Numbered from the stretch's first letter, positions 6,821 to 16,283 are shown. The stretch: DNA of 64,000 bases from Clostridium lundense DSM 17049 (GCF_000619945.1 NZ_KK211043.1:40886-104885); one strand, 5' to 3'. Notes: generated by a model not told the origin, from the letters alone. A program made the numbers and translations.

Positions 6821-7471
6821 TTATGATTTTTTGACATTAAAGTTGTTCCTATGAAAATTAAAACTTTCAGCAGCAATGATATGCTTGCACTTTTTTCTTT
6901 GCCACCAATGTTGCAGCTTAAAGAAGCGGCAGGTACATGTGCAAAGCTCTAAATCAACAGTATAATATATATTTTTATCTTTACTACTTTGAGCTAAAAA
7001 AATATTATCGTTGATGTATTTAACATTGATTTTCTTTGATCTATACTCAGTATACTTATCTAAGAATGGTTCTTGGCTTAGATAGTGAGCTTTGCGATTA
7101 AGATTTCTTGGAATCCATTTTAATTCTATATTTTGAAAATTAGACATAAGATTGATGATATTAAGCACATATTCAGGTGGCTTTCTTTTGGTCTTTTTCA
7201 CACCTCCAATTAGTATTTTATTCACTTTATCAATTACATCTTGGTTGTCCCCACAAATAGTAATAATATCATCCTTTTTACAAAGTTCTGCAAGCTTTAA
7301 TAAAGACTTAATAATGGCTTGACCTTCGGCAAAATTAGAATCCCCAAAAGGTCCAATACATTCAGAAAAAAGAAACTCTTCAGATGTTGTTGTGTTCACT
7401 ATTTGAATACCTATAGTCATTCCTATTGCTTCATTGTTGCTTGCATCAAAATTACAAATCAATTCGTTCAT
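6821..7471 (-). CDS. RNase H-fold protein with C-terminal SWIM zinc finger
   Basis: 216 aa. The N-terminal 140 residues have an RNase HI/RVT_3 pattern: CNFDASNN (D9), FAEGQ (E49), CGDNQ (D75) and LKWIPRNLNRKAHYLS, where the last Asp of the family (NxxAD) is replaced by His. The C-terminus is a SWIM finger: C179-x-C181, then C195-x-H197. RNase H enzymes cut RNA in RNA-DNA hybrids; SWIM fingers bind nucleic acid or protein. The combination suggests recruitment to replication intermediates or R-loops. ATG at 7471 follows GGAGGT at good spacing. It is the first gene of an operon with the truncated ParM-like gene; the dyad at 7568 lies in the promoter area. Confidence 0.65.
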   Translation of the reverse strand: MNELICNFDASNNEAIGMTIGIQIVNTTTSEEFLFSECIGPFGDSNFAEGQAIIKSLLKLAELCKKDDIITICGDNQDVIDKVNKILIGGVKKTKRKPPEYVLNIINLMSNFQNIELKWIPRNLNRKAHYLSQEPFLDKYTEYRSKKINVKYINDNIFLAQSSKDKNIYYTVDLELCTCTCRFFKLQHWWQRKKCKHIIAAESFNFHRNNFNVKKS

Positions 7472-7567
7472 CAAACACCTCCTTAGTTATTAAAATAATA
7501 TTTTGAATATGATACAGCAACTTAACAATACATCATATTACATTAAAAGTCAACAATGTAAAATATA

Positions 7568-7581
7568 TGTCAAATACGACA
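7568..7581. promoter_or_regulatory. TGTCAAATnCGACA dyad, copy 4
   Basis: TGTCAAATACGACA lies 97 bp upstream of the RNase H-SWIM start (minus) and 135 bp upstream of the HTH gene (plus), so it could serve the divergent promoters. Confidence 0.4.
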
Positions 7582-7715
7582 GTTTTTAATAAATTATATG
7601 TAAACAGGTGAGATCAAATTAGCAATATTTACAATATTTGTGTGATATGTTGAATGTTTTCGTCAAAACGAATAAAATATTATTATATACACCAAAAAGT
7701 AGAGGTGCACTAAAT

Positions 7716-7940
7716 ATGATCGAATATATAACTACTCAAGAGGCAGCAGATAAATGGGGAATTACTGCAAGGCGGGTTCAACTATTGTGTTCACAGGGGC
7801 GTATTGAAGGAGCAGTTAAAAAAGCTTCTGTTTGGCTTATACCACAGGAGGTTGAGAAACCTGTAGATGGACGAGCTGGACGTAAGGCTTCCAGAAAGAA
7901 AGAGGATATTAGTAAAAATAAAGGGTTTAACGCAGAATAA
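7716..7940 (+). CDS. Small HTH DNA-binding protein preceding the type I R-M operon
   Basis: 74 aa: ITTQEAADKWGITARRVQLLCSQGRIEGAVKKASVWLIP is a MerR/excisionase-type winged helix with a basic tail (GRAGRKASRKKED). The ATG at 7716 follows AGAGGTGCACTAA; an upstream in-frame ATG at 7638 has no ribosome binding site. Proteins of this kind commonly sit just before hsdR in Bacillota and may regulate the restriction genes, though no functional data are implied here. It is separated from hsdR by 91 bp. Confidence 0.7.
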   Translation: MIEYITTQEAADKWGITARRVQLLCSQGRIEGAVKKASVWLIPQEVEKPVDGRAGRKASRKKEDISKNKGFNAE

Positions 7941-8031
7941 CACTATTAGTTCAAATAAACAGCTGTTTTATAATTTAAAATAAGTAGCTGTATCTATTTG
8001 AATTAACCAAGTTAAGATGAGGGGGATTTAG

Positions 8032-11000
8032 ATGTCTAATTTTACTTTTTTAAATAAGAAATGGACAACGTTAGCAAAGTTAGGTAGCCAAGCAGAAAAT
8101 TATATACATACAGATAATAACGCATCAATGTTAAAGATGCGTATGTTTGGAGAGCAAATAATTGATCATATACTTACAGCTTTGAAAGTTGAAATACCTA
8201 AATTTGCAACTCAAGATGATAAAATTAAGCTTTTAAGAGCTACAGGTATTAATGGAGCTATTCCGGACCTTTTTGACATAGTAAGACGTTATGGCAATAA
8301 GGCTAACCATGAAGGGTATGAAAATAAAAAGGATGCTTTAGAGTGTTTAGTTTCTATGTATAAGGTAGCAGCATGGTTTTATATTAAAGTAACAAAGGAT
8401 ACTTCAATAAAACCATTAACATATAAGATACCAAAACCAGTTACAACTAAAGTTTCAGTATATAATATTGAAGATTATGCTAAGGAAAAGGAAGATATTA
8501 AGGAAGAGCATACTAAGGAAGTAAAGGCCGTTGAGGAAGAAACAAAAACAGCAGTTGTAACTGAAGACGATAAAGTTGTGGAAAAAGAAGTTGAAGTTAG
8601 CTTAGACCTTAATGAAGCTGAAACTAGAAAGAAGCTAATAGATATAATGCTTAAGGATGCTGGATGGGATGTTAACAATACTGAATTTGTTAAATTAGAG
8701 CTTCCTCTAGAAAACCATAAAGAAGCAGGTAAAAAAGGTTTTGCTGATTATGTACTGTTTAATAAAAAAGGCAAACCAGTTGCAGTTGTTGAGGCTAAAA
8801 AATCGTCAGTTGATCCTATTATAGGTCGCCAGCAGGCAGTTGAGTATGCTAATACTATTGAAAGAGACTATAAAGTTAGACCTATAGTTTTCTATACTAA
8901 CGGTTATGAAATATATATGTGGGATGATATGTATAGCCAGCCAAGACAGATTTGGGGATTCTATACTTTAGAAGATTTAGAAGAGTTATTCTTTAAGCAT
9001 AAGTATAAGAAGAATTTAAATAAAGTTGAAATAGATAAAAATATTGCAGGCAGACCGTATCAAATAGAAGGTATTAAAAGAGTATATGAAAGATATTCTA
9101 ATGGTCATAGAAAAGCTCTTTTAGTAATGGCAACAGGAACAGGAAAGACAAGAACGGTTATAGCACTTACTAAAGGTATGATGGAAGCAAACTGGGCTAA
9201 GCGAGTTTTATTCTTAGCAGATAGAGATGAACTTGTTAGGCAAGCTAAGGAGGACAAGAATAGTTTCAAAACTTTTATGCCGGAACAAATATCCTGCAGA
9301 TTTACCGGTAAAAACTCAGAAAATAGAGAAGCTACTCTTTATTTTTCAACATACCAAACTATGATTAATTATTACAGCAAGTTTAGTGTAGGTTTCTTTG
9401 ATCTTGTTATTTGTGATGAGTCTCATAGAAGTATATATAAGACCTATAGAGATATATTAGAATACTTTGATGCTCATATTATAGGACTTACAGCAACACC
9501 TGTAGACTTTATAGAAAGAAATACTTTTGATTTATTTAATTGTGAGACTCAAGATCCAACTTTTAATTTTTCTGTAGATCAGGCTTGGAGCCATATACCA
9601 CCATATCTTATTGAGCCAAGAGTAATTGATGCTACAACTGACTTTTTAAGAAAAGGGATAAAGTATAGTCAAATGACAGAAGAGCAAAGAAGACAGGTAG
9701 ATGAAGAAGGCTATGATGGTGAAGTTTTTGAGTTTGATAAAGATGCTCTGGAAAAGCAAATAACCAATAAGGATACCAATAGATATATATTAAAAACCTT
9801 GATGGATAATGGGATTAAGGTTGGAGATCACTTGGGTAAGACAATCATATTTGCAAAAAATAAAAATCATGCCAATCTTTTAGATTCTTTATTTAATGAA
9901 ATGTATCCTCAATATAAAGGAAAGATGACTGCCGTTATTTATTCAGGTATTAAGGATAAAGAAATACTTATAGAGAACTTCAAAAATGAAGAATTCCCTA
10001 GAATAGCAATATCAGTAGATTTATTAGATACAGGAATAGATGTACCTGAGATAGTTAACCTGGTATTTGCAAAGCCTATTTATTCAAAGGTTAAGTTCTG
10101 GCAAATGATAGGTAGAGGAACTAGAAGATGTGATGATTTGTTTGGAGATGACGTAGATAAAAAAGAATTTGCTATCTTTGATTGCTACAAGAACTTTGAA
10201 TTCTTTGAGATGAATTCAAAAGGATTTGTACCAAGTCCTCAAAAAACCTCTATGCAGGTTAGATTTGAACTTATGTGCAAGCTTTTAGAAGTTTATAAGT
10301 CAAAAAACAAAGTGGATATATGTAATGCTTTTATAGAAAAGCTGAAAGTAGATATAGATGAACTTCCATCAGAGAGTATTGAAATAAAGAAGAATAGAAA
10401 GAAGATAGAGCAAGTTAAAAAAGAGGAATACTGGAGTCATTTGAGTGAAGATTTCATTAAGAAGCTGAAATTAGAGATAGCTCCACTGATACAATGGATT
10501 GAAGCAAAGGACAATCAAGATGCTATCTTATTTGATAACTCAATTTATAGAATACTTCAATACTTTGCGACCAATGATAAGGATTCATTAGTTAGAGAAA
10601 TCAATGCCACAATGGAGAAGCTGGCAAGATTAAAAACAAATATAAATCAGTTTGATGGTAAGAGAGAACTTATAAAATCACTATTAGAACCTTCAGGATG
10701 GGATAATCTTAGTTATGAAAAGCTAGAGCAAATAAGAATAGACTTAAGAGATTTAATGAAACATAAGGGATCTACAGCAGGGCATTTTGTAGTGATTGAT
10801 ATAAAAGATACTGGAGCTGTAGTAAAAGAAATAAGTGCTGGTTCTGTACTTTATGGTGCTAATATGGAACCTTATGAAAAAAGAGTAAGAACAGCTATCG
10901 AAGATAGATTAAAGGACCAGCTAGTAATTCATAAAATTAGAAAAGGGGAAAAGCTTTCTCAAACTGAGATTGATGGTATCTATTCAATATTTGGAGATGA

Positions 11001-11340
11001 TTTTGTTTATAGTATAGATGAGCTTTCAAGTAAAACAGATATAGATAAAGAAGATATAGTTGGTATAATAAGAAAGTTTGTTGGTGTTGATGAGGCAGAA
11101 TTAAATAAAAGGTTTGAAGAGTTCATTCAAAAGCATCATAATAAGATGAGTGCAACACAGATTAAGACTTTAGAAATAATTAAGAATGATATTGCCAAGA
11201 ATAAAGGAATATCCTTTGCAGCATTATTTGCAGCTCCATATACATCCTTTAATCCAAATGGAGTTGATGGCATATTTGGAAGAATGGCTGATGAGGTATT
11301 TGATTTGATAGCACCATTCAAAGTAAGTGTTATATCTTAA
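8032..11340 (+). CDS. hsdR: Type I restriction enzyme, endonuclease/translocase subunit HsdR
   Basis: 1102 aa, normal length. An N-terminal helical DUF4145-like region (1-150) is followed by a charged linker and the HSDR_N nuclease domain, with a PD-(D/E)xK core around residues 239-256 (DYVLFNKKGKP, then VVEAKKS). A superfamily 2 helicase follows: Walker A ATGTGKTRT (about 366), CDESHRS (about 461), and motif VI QMIGRGTRR (about 690). The C-terminal part matches the EcoEI-type HsdR C-domain. With HsdM and HsdS it forms the R2M2S complex, which translocates DNA from unmethylated sites and cleaves at a distance. All motor and nuclease motifs are intact, so the enzyme looks active. Ribosome binding site GAGGGGG precedes the ATG. 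Confidence 0.95.
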   Translation: MSNFTFLNKKWTTLAKLGSQAENYIHTDNNASMLKMRMFGEQIIDHILTALKVEIPKFATQDDKIKLLRATGINGAIPDLFDIVRRYGNKANHEGYENKKDALECLVSMYKVAAWFYIKVTKDTSIKPLTYKIPKPVTTKVSVYNIEDYAKEKEDIKEEHTKEVKAVEEETKTAVVTEDDKVVEKEVEVSLDLNEAETRKKLIDIMLKDAGWDVNNTEFVKLELPLENHKEAGKKGFADYVLFNKKGKPVAVVEAKKSSVDPIIGRQQAVEYANTIERDYKVRPIVFYTNGYEIYMWDDMYSQPRQIWGFYTLEDLEELFFKHKYKKNLNKVEIDKNIAGRPYQIEGIKRVYERYSNGHRKALLVMATGTGKTRTVIALTKGMMEANWAKRVLFLADRDELVRQAKEDKNSFKTFMPEQISCRFTGKNSENREATLYFSTYQTMINYYSKFSVGFFDLVICDESHRSIYKTYRDILEYFDAHIIGLTATPVDFIERNTFDLFNCETQDPTFNFSVDQAWSHIPPYLIEPRVIDATTDFLRKGIKYSQMTEEQRRQVDEEGYDGEVFEFDKDALEKQITNKDTNRYILKTLMDNGIKVGDHLGKTIIFAKNKNHANLLDSLFNEMYPQYKGKMTAVIYSGIKDKEILIENFKNEEFPRIAISVDLLDTGIDVPEIVNLVFAKPIYSKVKFWQMIGRGTRRCDDLFGDDVDKKEFAIFDCYKNFEFFEMNSKGFVPSPQKTSMQVRFELMCKLLEVYKSKNKVDICNAFIEKLKVDIDELPSESIEIKKNRKKIEQVKKEEYWSHLSEDFIKKLKLEIAPLIQWIEAKDNQDAILFDNSIYRILQYFATNDKDSLVREINATMEKLARLKTNINQFDGKRELIKSLLEPSGWDNLSYEKLEQIRIDLRDLMKHKGSTAGHFVVIDIKDTGAVVKEISAGSVLYGANMEPYEKRVRTAIEDRLKDQLVIHKIRKGEKLSQTEIDGIYSIFGDDFVYSIDELSSKTDIDKEDIVGIIRKFVGVDEAELNKRFEEFIQKHHNKMSATQIKTLEIIKNDIAKNKGISFAALFAAPYTSFNPNGVDGIFGRMADEVFDLIAPFKVSVIS

Positions 11341-11361
11341 ATGTAGAGGGGAACTGAAGAA

Positions 11362-12915
11362 ATGTTAAATGCAGAAATTAAGAGCAAAATTGATAAACTA
11401 TGGAACAACTTTTGGTCAGGGGGAATATCTAACCCTCTGACTGTAATAGAGCAAATATCATATCTTCTATTTATAAAGAGATTAGATGATATAGATAATG
11501 CTAATGAAAAGAGAGCGAATAGAATAGGTAGAACACATAAATCATTATTTATGGAATTAACTGAAAAGTTAAAAGAAGATGGGAAATTTGAAGCAGATTT
11601 TAGCTGGGAACTATTAAAGTGGAGCCAATTTAAGCATTTAGAAGTAGAAAAAATGTTTGATGTTGTGTCACAAAAGGTATTTCCATTTATTAAATCTATG
11701 GGAGGAGAAGAATCAAGCTTTACAGCAGAAATGAAGGATGCTGTATTTATGATACCAAAGCCTTCCTTACTTCAGGAGTCAGTTAGACTTATAGATGGAA
11801 TAAACATGGATGATGCAGATACAAAAGGTGACTTATATGAGTATTTATTATCAAAGCTTGCTACATCAGGAGTAAATGGACAGTTTAGAACTCCAAGACA
11901 CATTATAAGAATGATGGTTGAGCTTATGGACCCATCAGCTGAAGATAAAATATGCGACCCAGCATGTGGTACGGCGGGCTTCTTAATTAATTCATTAGAA
12001 TATATACTTGAAAAATACACAAGACCAGAAAGTGTGTTTACTGATGAGGAAGGAAATCTTCATAACAGAATTGGAGATATGATGAGCAATGAGGAATGGG
12101 AGCATTTTAGAACAAAAATGTTCTATGGCTTTGATTTTGACCCATCAATGGTTAGAATAGCTTCAATGAACCTTATGCTTCACAGCTTAGATAATCCTAA
12201 TGTTAGACAAATGGATTCATTGTCAAAGAGGTATGAAGAAGAAAATAAGTATACTCTAGTACTCGCTAATCCTCCTTTCAAGGGAAGCATAGATGAGGGA
12301 GATATAAATCCAACCCTTGCAAAAGGAGCTAAAACAACTAAGACTGAATTATTATTTATGAAGCTTATAAATAGAATATTAGACTTAGGAGGAAGATGTG
12401 CTGTTATAGTACCTGATGGAGTTTTGTTTGGATCGACTAAGGCACATAAGGATATAAGACAAAGCTTAGTAGAAGAAAATGCATTGGAAGGGGTAATATC
12501 TATGCCTTCAGGAGTGTTTAAACCATATGCAGGAGTATCTACAGCTATACTTATATTCACTAAAGGTGGAGAAACAAACAAAGTATGGTTCTACGATATG
12601 CAAAGCGATGGATACTCACTAGATGACAAGAGAAATAAGCTCGATAATGATGGAGACATTCCAGATATAATTGAAAAATGGAGAGCTATAAAGAAGGATA
12701 ACTCAATGGAGCCTACTAAAGAAGATAAGTGGTTCTGGGTAGAAAAAGAAGATATAGCTGGTAACGACTATGACCTTTCTATAAATAAGTATAAGGAAAT
12801 AGAATATGAAGAAGTTGTGTATGATGCACCAAGTGTTATTTTGGAAAGAATAGAGGCCTTAGAGGAGGAGATTTCTAAGGGACTTTCGGAATTAAAAGGA
12901 ATGCTTGAGGTGTAG
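11362..12915 (+). CDS. hsdM: Type I DNA methyltransferase subunit HsdM
   Basis: 517 aa. An N-terminal HsdM helical domain (KLWNNFWSGGISNPLTVIEQI) is followed by the N6-adenine methyltransferase fold: SAM-binding motif CDPACGTAGFL near residues 198-208 and the catalytic NPPF motif near 302. It transfers methyl groups from SAM to adenine at the HsdS-defined site and protects host DNA. It is translated 21 bp after hsdR and only 2 bp before hsdS, consistent with an operon giving the M2S methylase. No frameshift or missing residue is seen. Confidence 0.95.
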   Translation: MLNAEIKSKIDKLWNNFWSGGISNPLTVIEQISYLLFIKRLDDIDNANEKRANRIGRTHKSLFMELTEKLKEDGKFEADFSWELLKWSQFKHLEVEKMFDVVSQKVFPFIKSMGGEESSFTAEMKDAVFMIPKPSLLQESVRLIDGINMDDADTKGDLYEYLLSKLATSGVNGQFRTPRHIIRMMVELMDPSAEDKICDPACGTAGFLINSLEYILEKYTRPESVFTDEEGNLHNRIGDMMSNEEWEHFRTKMFYGFDFDPSMVRIASMNLMLHSLDNPNVRQMDSLSKRYEEENKYTLVLANPPFKGSIDEGDINPTLAKGAKTTKTELLFMKLINRILDLGGRCAVIVPDGVLFGSTKAHKDIRQSLVEENALEGVISMPSGVFKPYAGVSTAILIFTKGGETNKVWFYDMQSDGYSLDDKRNKLDNDGDIPDIIEKWRAIKKDNSMEPTKEDKWFWVEKEDIAGNDYDLSINKYKEIEYEEVVYDAPSVILERIEALEEEISKGLSELKGMLEV

Positions 12916-12917
12916 AA

Positions 12918-14039
12918 ATGAAAAAATTACTAAATGAAATTTGTAAACCTAAGCAGTGGAAGACTATATCCACAAGCGATTTGTTAAAAGAGGGATATTC
13001 AGTTTATGGAGCAAATGGTGTAATAGGATTTTATAATGAATATACACATAAGGAACCTACATTAATGATAACTTGTAGAGGTGCTACATGTGGAACGCTT
13101 AATATTTCTAAGCCATTTTCATATATAAATGGGAACGCAATGGCATTAGATGATTTAGACAAAGATGTTGATATGAAGTTCTTATATTATTATCTTAGTA
13201 ATAGGGGGTTAAGAGATACAATATCAGGTTCTGCACAACCTCAAATAACAAGAATAGGATTATCTAAAGTTGAGATAGAATACCCTAATATTGAGATTCA
13301 ATTAAAAATTGTCGATGTATTGGATAAGGCACAAGGATTAATTGATAAGAGAAAAAAACAATTAATTGCATTAGAGCAATTAGTTAAATCGAGGTTTATC
13401 GATATGTTTGGGAATCCTGCTACCAATTCAAAAGGATGGGTAGTTGAAGAACTTTCAGAGTGTTTAATTAATATTGAAAATGGAAAAAGTTTTGTATGTG
13501 AGAACTTTAGTAGAGAAGGCGAATATCCAGCTATATTAAAATTAAGTGCTGTAACATATGGAACTTATGATTCTTCTGAGAATAAGGCATTAACAGGTGA
13601 AGATTTATTTGTTGGAAGCGTTGAAGTGAAAAATGGAGATTTATTATTTACAAGAAAAAATACTCCAGAATTAGTAGGAATGAGTGCTTATGTTTATGAA
13701 ACTTCTCCTAAATTAATGATGCCGGACTTAATATTCAGACTTAATACAAATAAAAAGTGTAATAAGGTCTACCTGTGGAAGCTAATTAATCATGATTTTT
13801 TTAGAGAAAATATTAAAGCATTATCTAACGGCTCTGCGAAGTCTATGTCTAATATATCAAAGGAAAGATTAATGAAATTAAATATTCCACTACCGCCAAT
13901 AGAACTTCAAAAGCAATTTGCAGATTTCGTAAAGCAAGTCAACAAATTGAAATTTGAAATGGAAGAGAGTTTAAAAGAGTTAGAGAATAACTTTAATTCA
14001 CTAATGCAGAGAGCATTTAAGGGAGAATTATTCAATTAA
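12918..14039 (+). CDS. hsdS: Type I specificity subunit HsdS
   Basis: 373 aa with two target-recognition domains separated by a helical spacer. TRD1 (about 5-125) contains YGANGVIGFYNEY and the ITCRGATCGTLN strand pair; the central coiled region (LDKAQGLIDKRKKQLIALEQLV) leads into TRD2 (about 165-340), and a second helical repeat (LQKQFADFVKQVNKLKFEMEESL) ends the protein. TRDs each read half of a bipartite DNA site; the sequence read cannot be deduced. ATG follows GAGGTGTAG that overlaps the hsdM stop. No inverted repeats or second hsdS that would indicate phase-variable shuffling are present nearby. Confidence 0.93.
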   Translation: MKKLLNEICKPKQWKTISTSDLLKEGYSVYGANGVIGFYNEYTHKEPTLMITCRGATCGTLNISKPFSYINGNAMALDDLDKDVDMKFLYYYLSNRGLRDTISGSAQPQITRIGLSKVEIEYPNIEIQLKIVDVLDKAQGLIDKRKKQLIALEQLVKSRFIDMFGNPATNSKGWVVEELSECLINIENGKSFVCENFSREGEYPAILKLSAVTYGTYDSSENKALTGEDLFVGSVEVKNGDLLFTRKNTPELVGMSAYVYETSPKLMMPDLIFRLNTNKKCNKVYLWKLINHDFFRENIKALSNGSAKSMSNISKERLMKLNIPLPPIELQKQFADFVKQVNKLKFEMEESLKELENNFNSLMQRAFKGELFN

Positions 14040-14074
14040 TAGTTTAATAAATGGGGATTAAGGGGGGAATATAT

Positions 14075-15169
14075 ATGGCTATACCAAAGGTATTTATATC
14101 ATATGCTCATGATACGGAACAATTTGCAGATAAGATATTAGAGTTTTCAAATACCTTAAGAAGGCATAACATAGACGCAAATATTGATCAATATGAGGAG
14201 AGTCCACCAGAAGGATGGCCAAGATGGATGGATAATCAAATTGAGAATTCAGAGTATGTACTTATAGTATGTACACAGTTGTACTATGATAAGGTAATGA
14301 ATTTTAAATCAGGAGAAGGAAAAGGTGTAAATTGGGAGTTAAATATTATATATCAACATTTATATGAATCATGTTGTAACAACACGAAGTTTATACCAAT
14401 AGTATTTAATGATTATGGTACAACAAAGATATTAAAGCCGCTACAAAATTCAACATATTATTATGTAGACAGAGAAAAGGATTTTAAAAAGCTATGCAAT
14501 AGACTAAAAGGTATAAAGAATACTATAAAGCCACCACTTGGCCAGGTAGAGGAGAATATATTACAACCAAAAGAAAGAAAAAATATGTTTGTTACGTCGA
14601 TGATTGACATAAAGGTTTGGGATAAAGCTAAGTGGAGTGGTGTAGCATATATGTTTGATCCAGAAAATGAATCTCCGCCTTTAATGGCGTTGCTGTACAA
14701 AGATAAAGAAAGTGCAAGTAAGATATTTGAAGATTGGAAAAAGCTTTGTGGTGAAGATGTATTTAAAGATATAGAAATCTCTATCATTGAAAAAAAGAAT
14801 GTTGGTATTGCAGATGGGTATTTTGTACACATAACCACTAATATGGATGAATGTATAAAAAGATCAGAAAAACAAGGGTTTTTAATGGACGAAACATTGT
14901 ATACAGTGATCTCAAGATATCAATATATGGATATCGATATGTTTAGAAATAATCTAGCTATATTTAAAAAGCAATTAGAAAGACAAAAAGAATTTTATAT
15001 TGCACCGGCTGTAGTATGCAATGAGAATAAAACAATTACAATGGACAACATAGAAATCGGAACACATCTAAAAATTAAGATGAATAATATTAAGTTTATG
15101 AATTTTGATGATATAACTGAAAATGATATTGAATATTCAGTTGTTGCAATGCCAAATTATAAATTTTAA
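14075..15169 (+). CDS. SEFIR-domain protein, putative defence effector
   Basis: 364 aa. Residues 1-150 are a SEFIR (TIR-like) domain: [10 protein letters not shown] at the N-terminus, [29 protein letters not shown], and [16 protein letters not shown] with W87-E88 at the position of the catalytic Glu in TIR-type NADases. The C-terminal 200 residues form an unrecognised domain, possibly a sensor. The start at 14075 follows AAGGGGGGAATATAT; the reading from 14051 would include that site. SEFIR proteins are related to TIR domains, and bacterial members have been linked to abortive antiphage immunity. Location 35 bp behind hsdS, ahead of a TIR gene, supports a defence role. Activity is not shown by sequence. 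Confidence 0.75.
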   Translation: MAIPKVFISYAHDTEQFADKILEFSNTLRRHNIDANIDQYEESPPEGWPRWMDNQIENSEYVLIVCTQLYYDKVMNFKSGEGKGVNWELNIIYQHLYESCCNNTKFIPIVFNDYGTTKILKPLQNSTYYYVDREKDFKKLCNRLKGIKNTIKPPLGQVEENILQPKERKNMFVTSMIDIKVWDKAKWSGVAYMFDPENESPPLMALLYKDKESASKIFEDWKKLCGEDVFKDIEISIIEKKNVGIADGYFVHITTNMDECIKRSEKQGFLMDETLYTVISRYQYMDIDMFRNNLAIFKKQLERQKEFYIAPAVVCNENKTITMDNIEIGTHLKIKMNNIKFMNFDDITENDIEYSVVAMPNYKF

Positions 15170-15201
15170 GTATTATAAATTATAATGGGAGATGGTATGG
15201 T

Positions 15202-15864
15202 ATGGGGAGAAAAATATTTGTATCATATAAATATGCTGATAATAGTGTTAAAATGGTAAATGGTAAGTATGATACTAAAGTAAGAGATTATGTAGATATA
15301 TTACAGGAAAAAATAGGGGAGGATCATATAAACAAAGGTGAAAAAGATGGGGAAGATTTAAGTGATTTTAAAGAAAGTACAATTGCATCTAAACTACGTG
15401 ATAAGATATATGACAGTAGTGTAACTATAGTTTTAATTTCAAAAAATATGAAAGACTATTTTGCACTAGAAGAAGACCAATGGATACCTTGGGAAATATC
15501 TTATTCATTAAAAGAACATACTAGAAATGGAAGAACAAGTTCTACTAATGCAATATTAGCAGTAGTTCTTCCTGATGAATATGGAAGTTACAGTTACTAT
15601 ATTGAGGACAATAGCTGTGGAACTTGCACATGTAGAATGCTAAATACACCAATATTGTTTAAAATTTTACAAAAGAATATGTTTAATCAAAAGAATAAAA
15701 CTCAGAAAGAATGCAGTACTAAAACGGTATATACTGGTTATTCATCTTATATTTATAGTGTTAAGTGGGATGATTTTATTGAAGATGTTAACAAATATAT
15801 AGATATTGCAGTTGAAATAAATGAAAATATAGACGATTATGAAATATTTAAACTAAATAAATAG
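15202..15864 (+). CDS. ThsB-like TIR-domain protein (DUF1863/MTH538 type)
   Basis: 220 aa. [11 protein letters not shown] opens a TIR-like fold. [21 protein letters not shown] is the central helix-strand unit, and [12 protein letters not shown] carries W94, W97 and E98, the conserved acidic site of the MTH538/ThsB group. ThsB proteins sense phage and make NAD-derived cyclic-ADP-ribose-type signals in Thoeris. A cysteine-containing insert ([12 protein letters not shown]) follows. No ThsA-type SLOG or macro effector is adjacent; instead the next gene encodes a small membrane protein 20 bp downstream, a likely partner. It begins 32 bp after the SEFIR gene. Confidence 0.75.
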   Translation: MGRKIFVSYKYADNSVKMVNGKYDTKVRDYVDILQEKIGEDHINKGEKDGEDLSDFKESTIASKLRDKIYDSSVTIVLISKNMKDYFALEEDQWIPWEISYSLKEHTRNGRTSSTNAILAVVLPDEYGSYSYYIEDNSCGTCTCRMLNTPILFKILQKNMFNQKNKTQKECSTKTVYTGYSSYIYSVKWDDFIEDVNKYIDIAVEINENIDDYEIFKLNK

Positions 15865-15884
15865 CGTAAAGGAGGTTGTGTTAA

Positions 15885-16283
15885 TTGGATAAGAAAATCA
15901 AACATCTAGAAATGATTCAGGAAATTATAAAAAGAATGGCTTCAAATTCATTCTTGCTAAAAGGTTGGTCAATAACATTAGTAGCTGCTATTTTTGCGCT
16001 TGCAGCTAAAGATAGTAATCAGAAATTTTTTCTTATAACATATATTCCTTTAATAATTTTTTGGATGTTAGATACGTATTATTTACAACAAGAGCGAAGA
16101 TACAGAAATTTATATGATAAAGTTAGAAATTTGGAAGATGAAGAGATTGACTTTTCAATGAAAATAACAAGTGATTTGTTATCGGATAAGACCACGTATG
16201 TCAAGTGCTTTTTATCAATATCAGAATGTATATTCTATTTACCAACAGTAATTTTAGTTGGAATAGTAATTAGTTTTATATAA
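15885..16283 (+). CDS. Small multi-pass membrane protein, probable partner of the TIR protein
   Basis: 132 aa from a TTG start preceded by AAAGGAGGTTGTGT. An N-terminal amphipathic helix (HLEMIQEIIKRMASNS) leads into two membrane helices (about 22-40 LLKGWSITLVAAIFALA and 47-66 FLITYIPLIIFWML). A charged cytosolic segment (QQERRYRNLYDKVRNLEDEE) and a final membrane helix (110-131) follow. The RMASNSFLLKGW segment is, to my recollection, typical of a widespread uncharacterised family found beside TIR/DUF1863 genes. It could be the membrane-disrupting effector of a TIR signalling system. No nucleotide-sensing domain is recognisable, so how it would be triggered is open. Confidence 0.6.
   Translation: MDKKIKHLEMIQEIIKRMASNSFLLKGWSITLVAAIFALAAKDSNQKFFLITYIPLIIFWMLDTYYLQQERRYRNLYDKVRNLEDEEIDFSMKITSDLLSDKTTYVKCFLSISECIFYLPTVILVGIVISFI

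Larger units (their letters stand above)
1..7600. mobile_element. Integrative/plasmid-like element, left end outside window
   Basis: The stretch combines a tyrosine integrase, a divergent repressor/Cro switch, an excisionase-like protein, replication-type proteins, repeat-rich origin-like DNA and a partition-type actin fragment. That set is typical of a temperate phage, a phage-plasmid or an ICE. The integrase runs off the left edge, so attL lies outside. No matching att direct repeat was found, and the right border is unknown; the cargo may extend to about 24.7 kb. No structural phage or conjugation genes are visible. Confidence 0.6.

Noticed and set aside
8475..8678. Ser-rich minus-strand ORF inside hsdR
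   Set aside because: Compositional mirror of the charged linker of HsdR; typical antisense artefact.
15202..15864. Complete canonical Thoeris system
   Set aside because: A ThsB-like TIR is present, but no ThsA with SLOG/SIR2 or macro domain lies nearby, so the standard two-gene system cannot be called.
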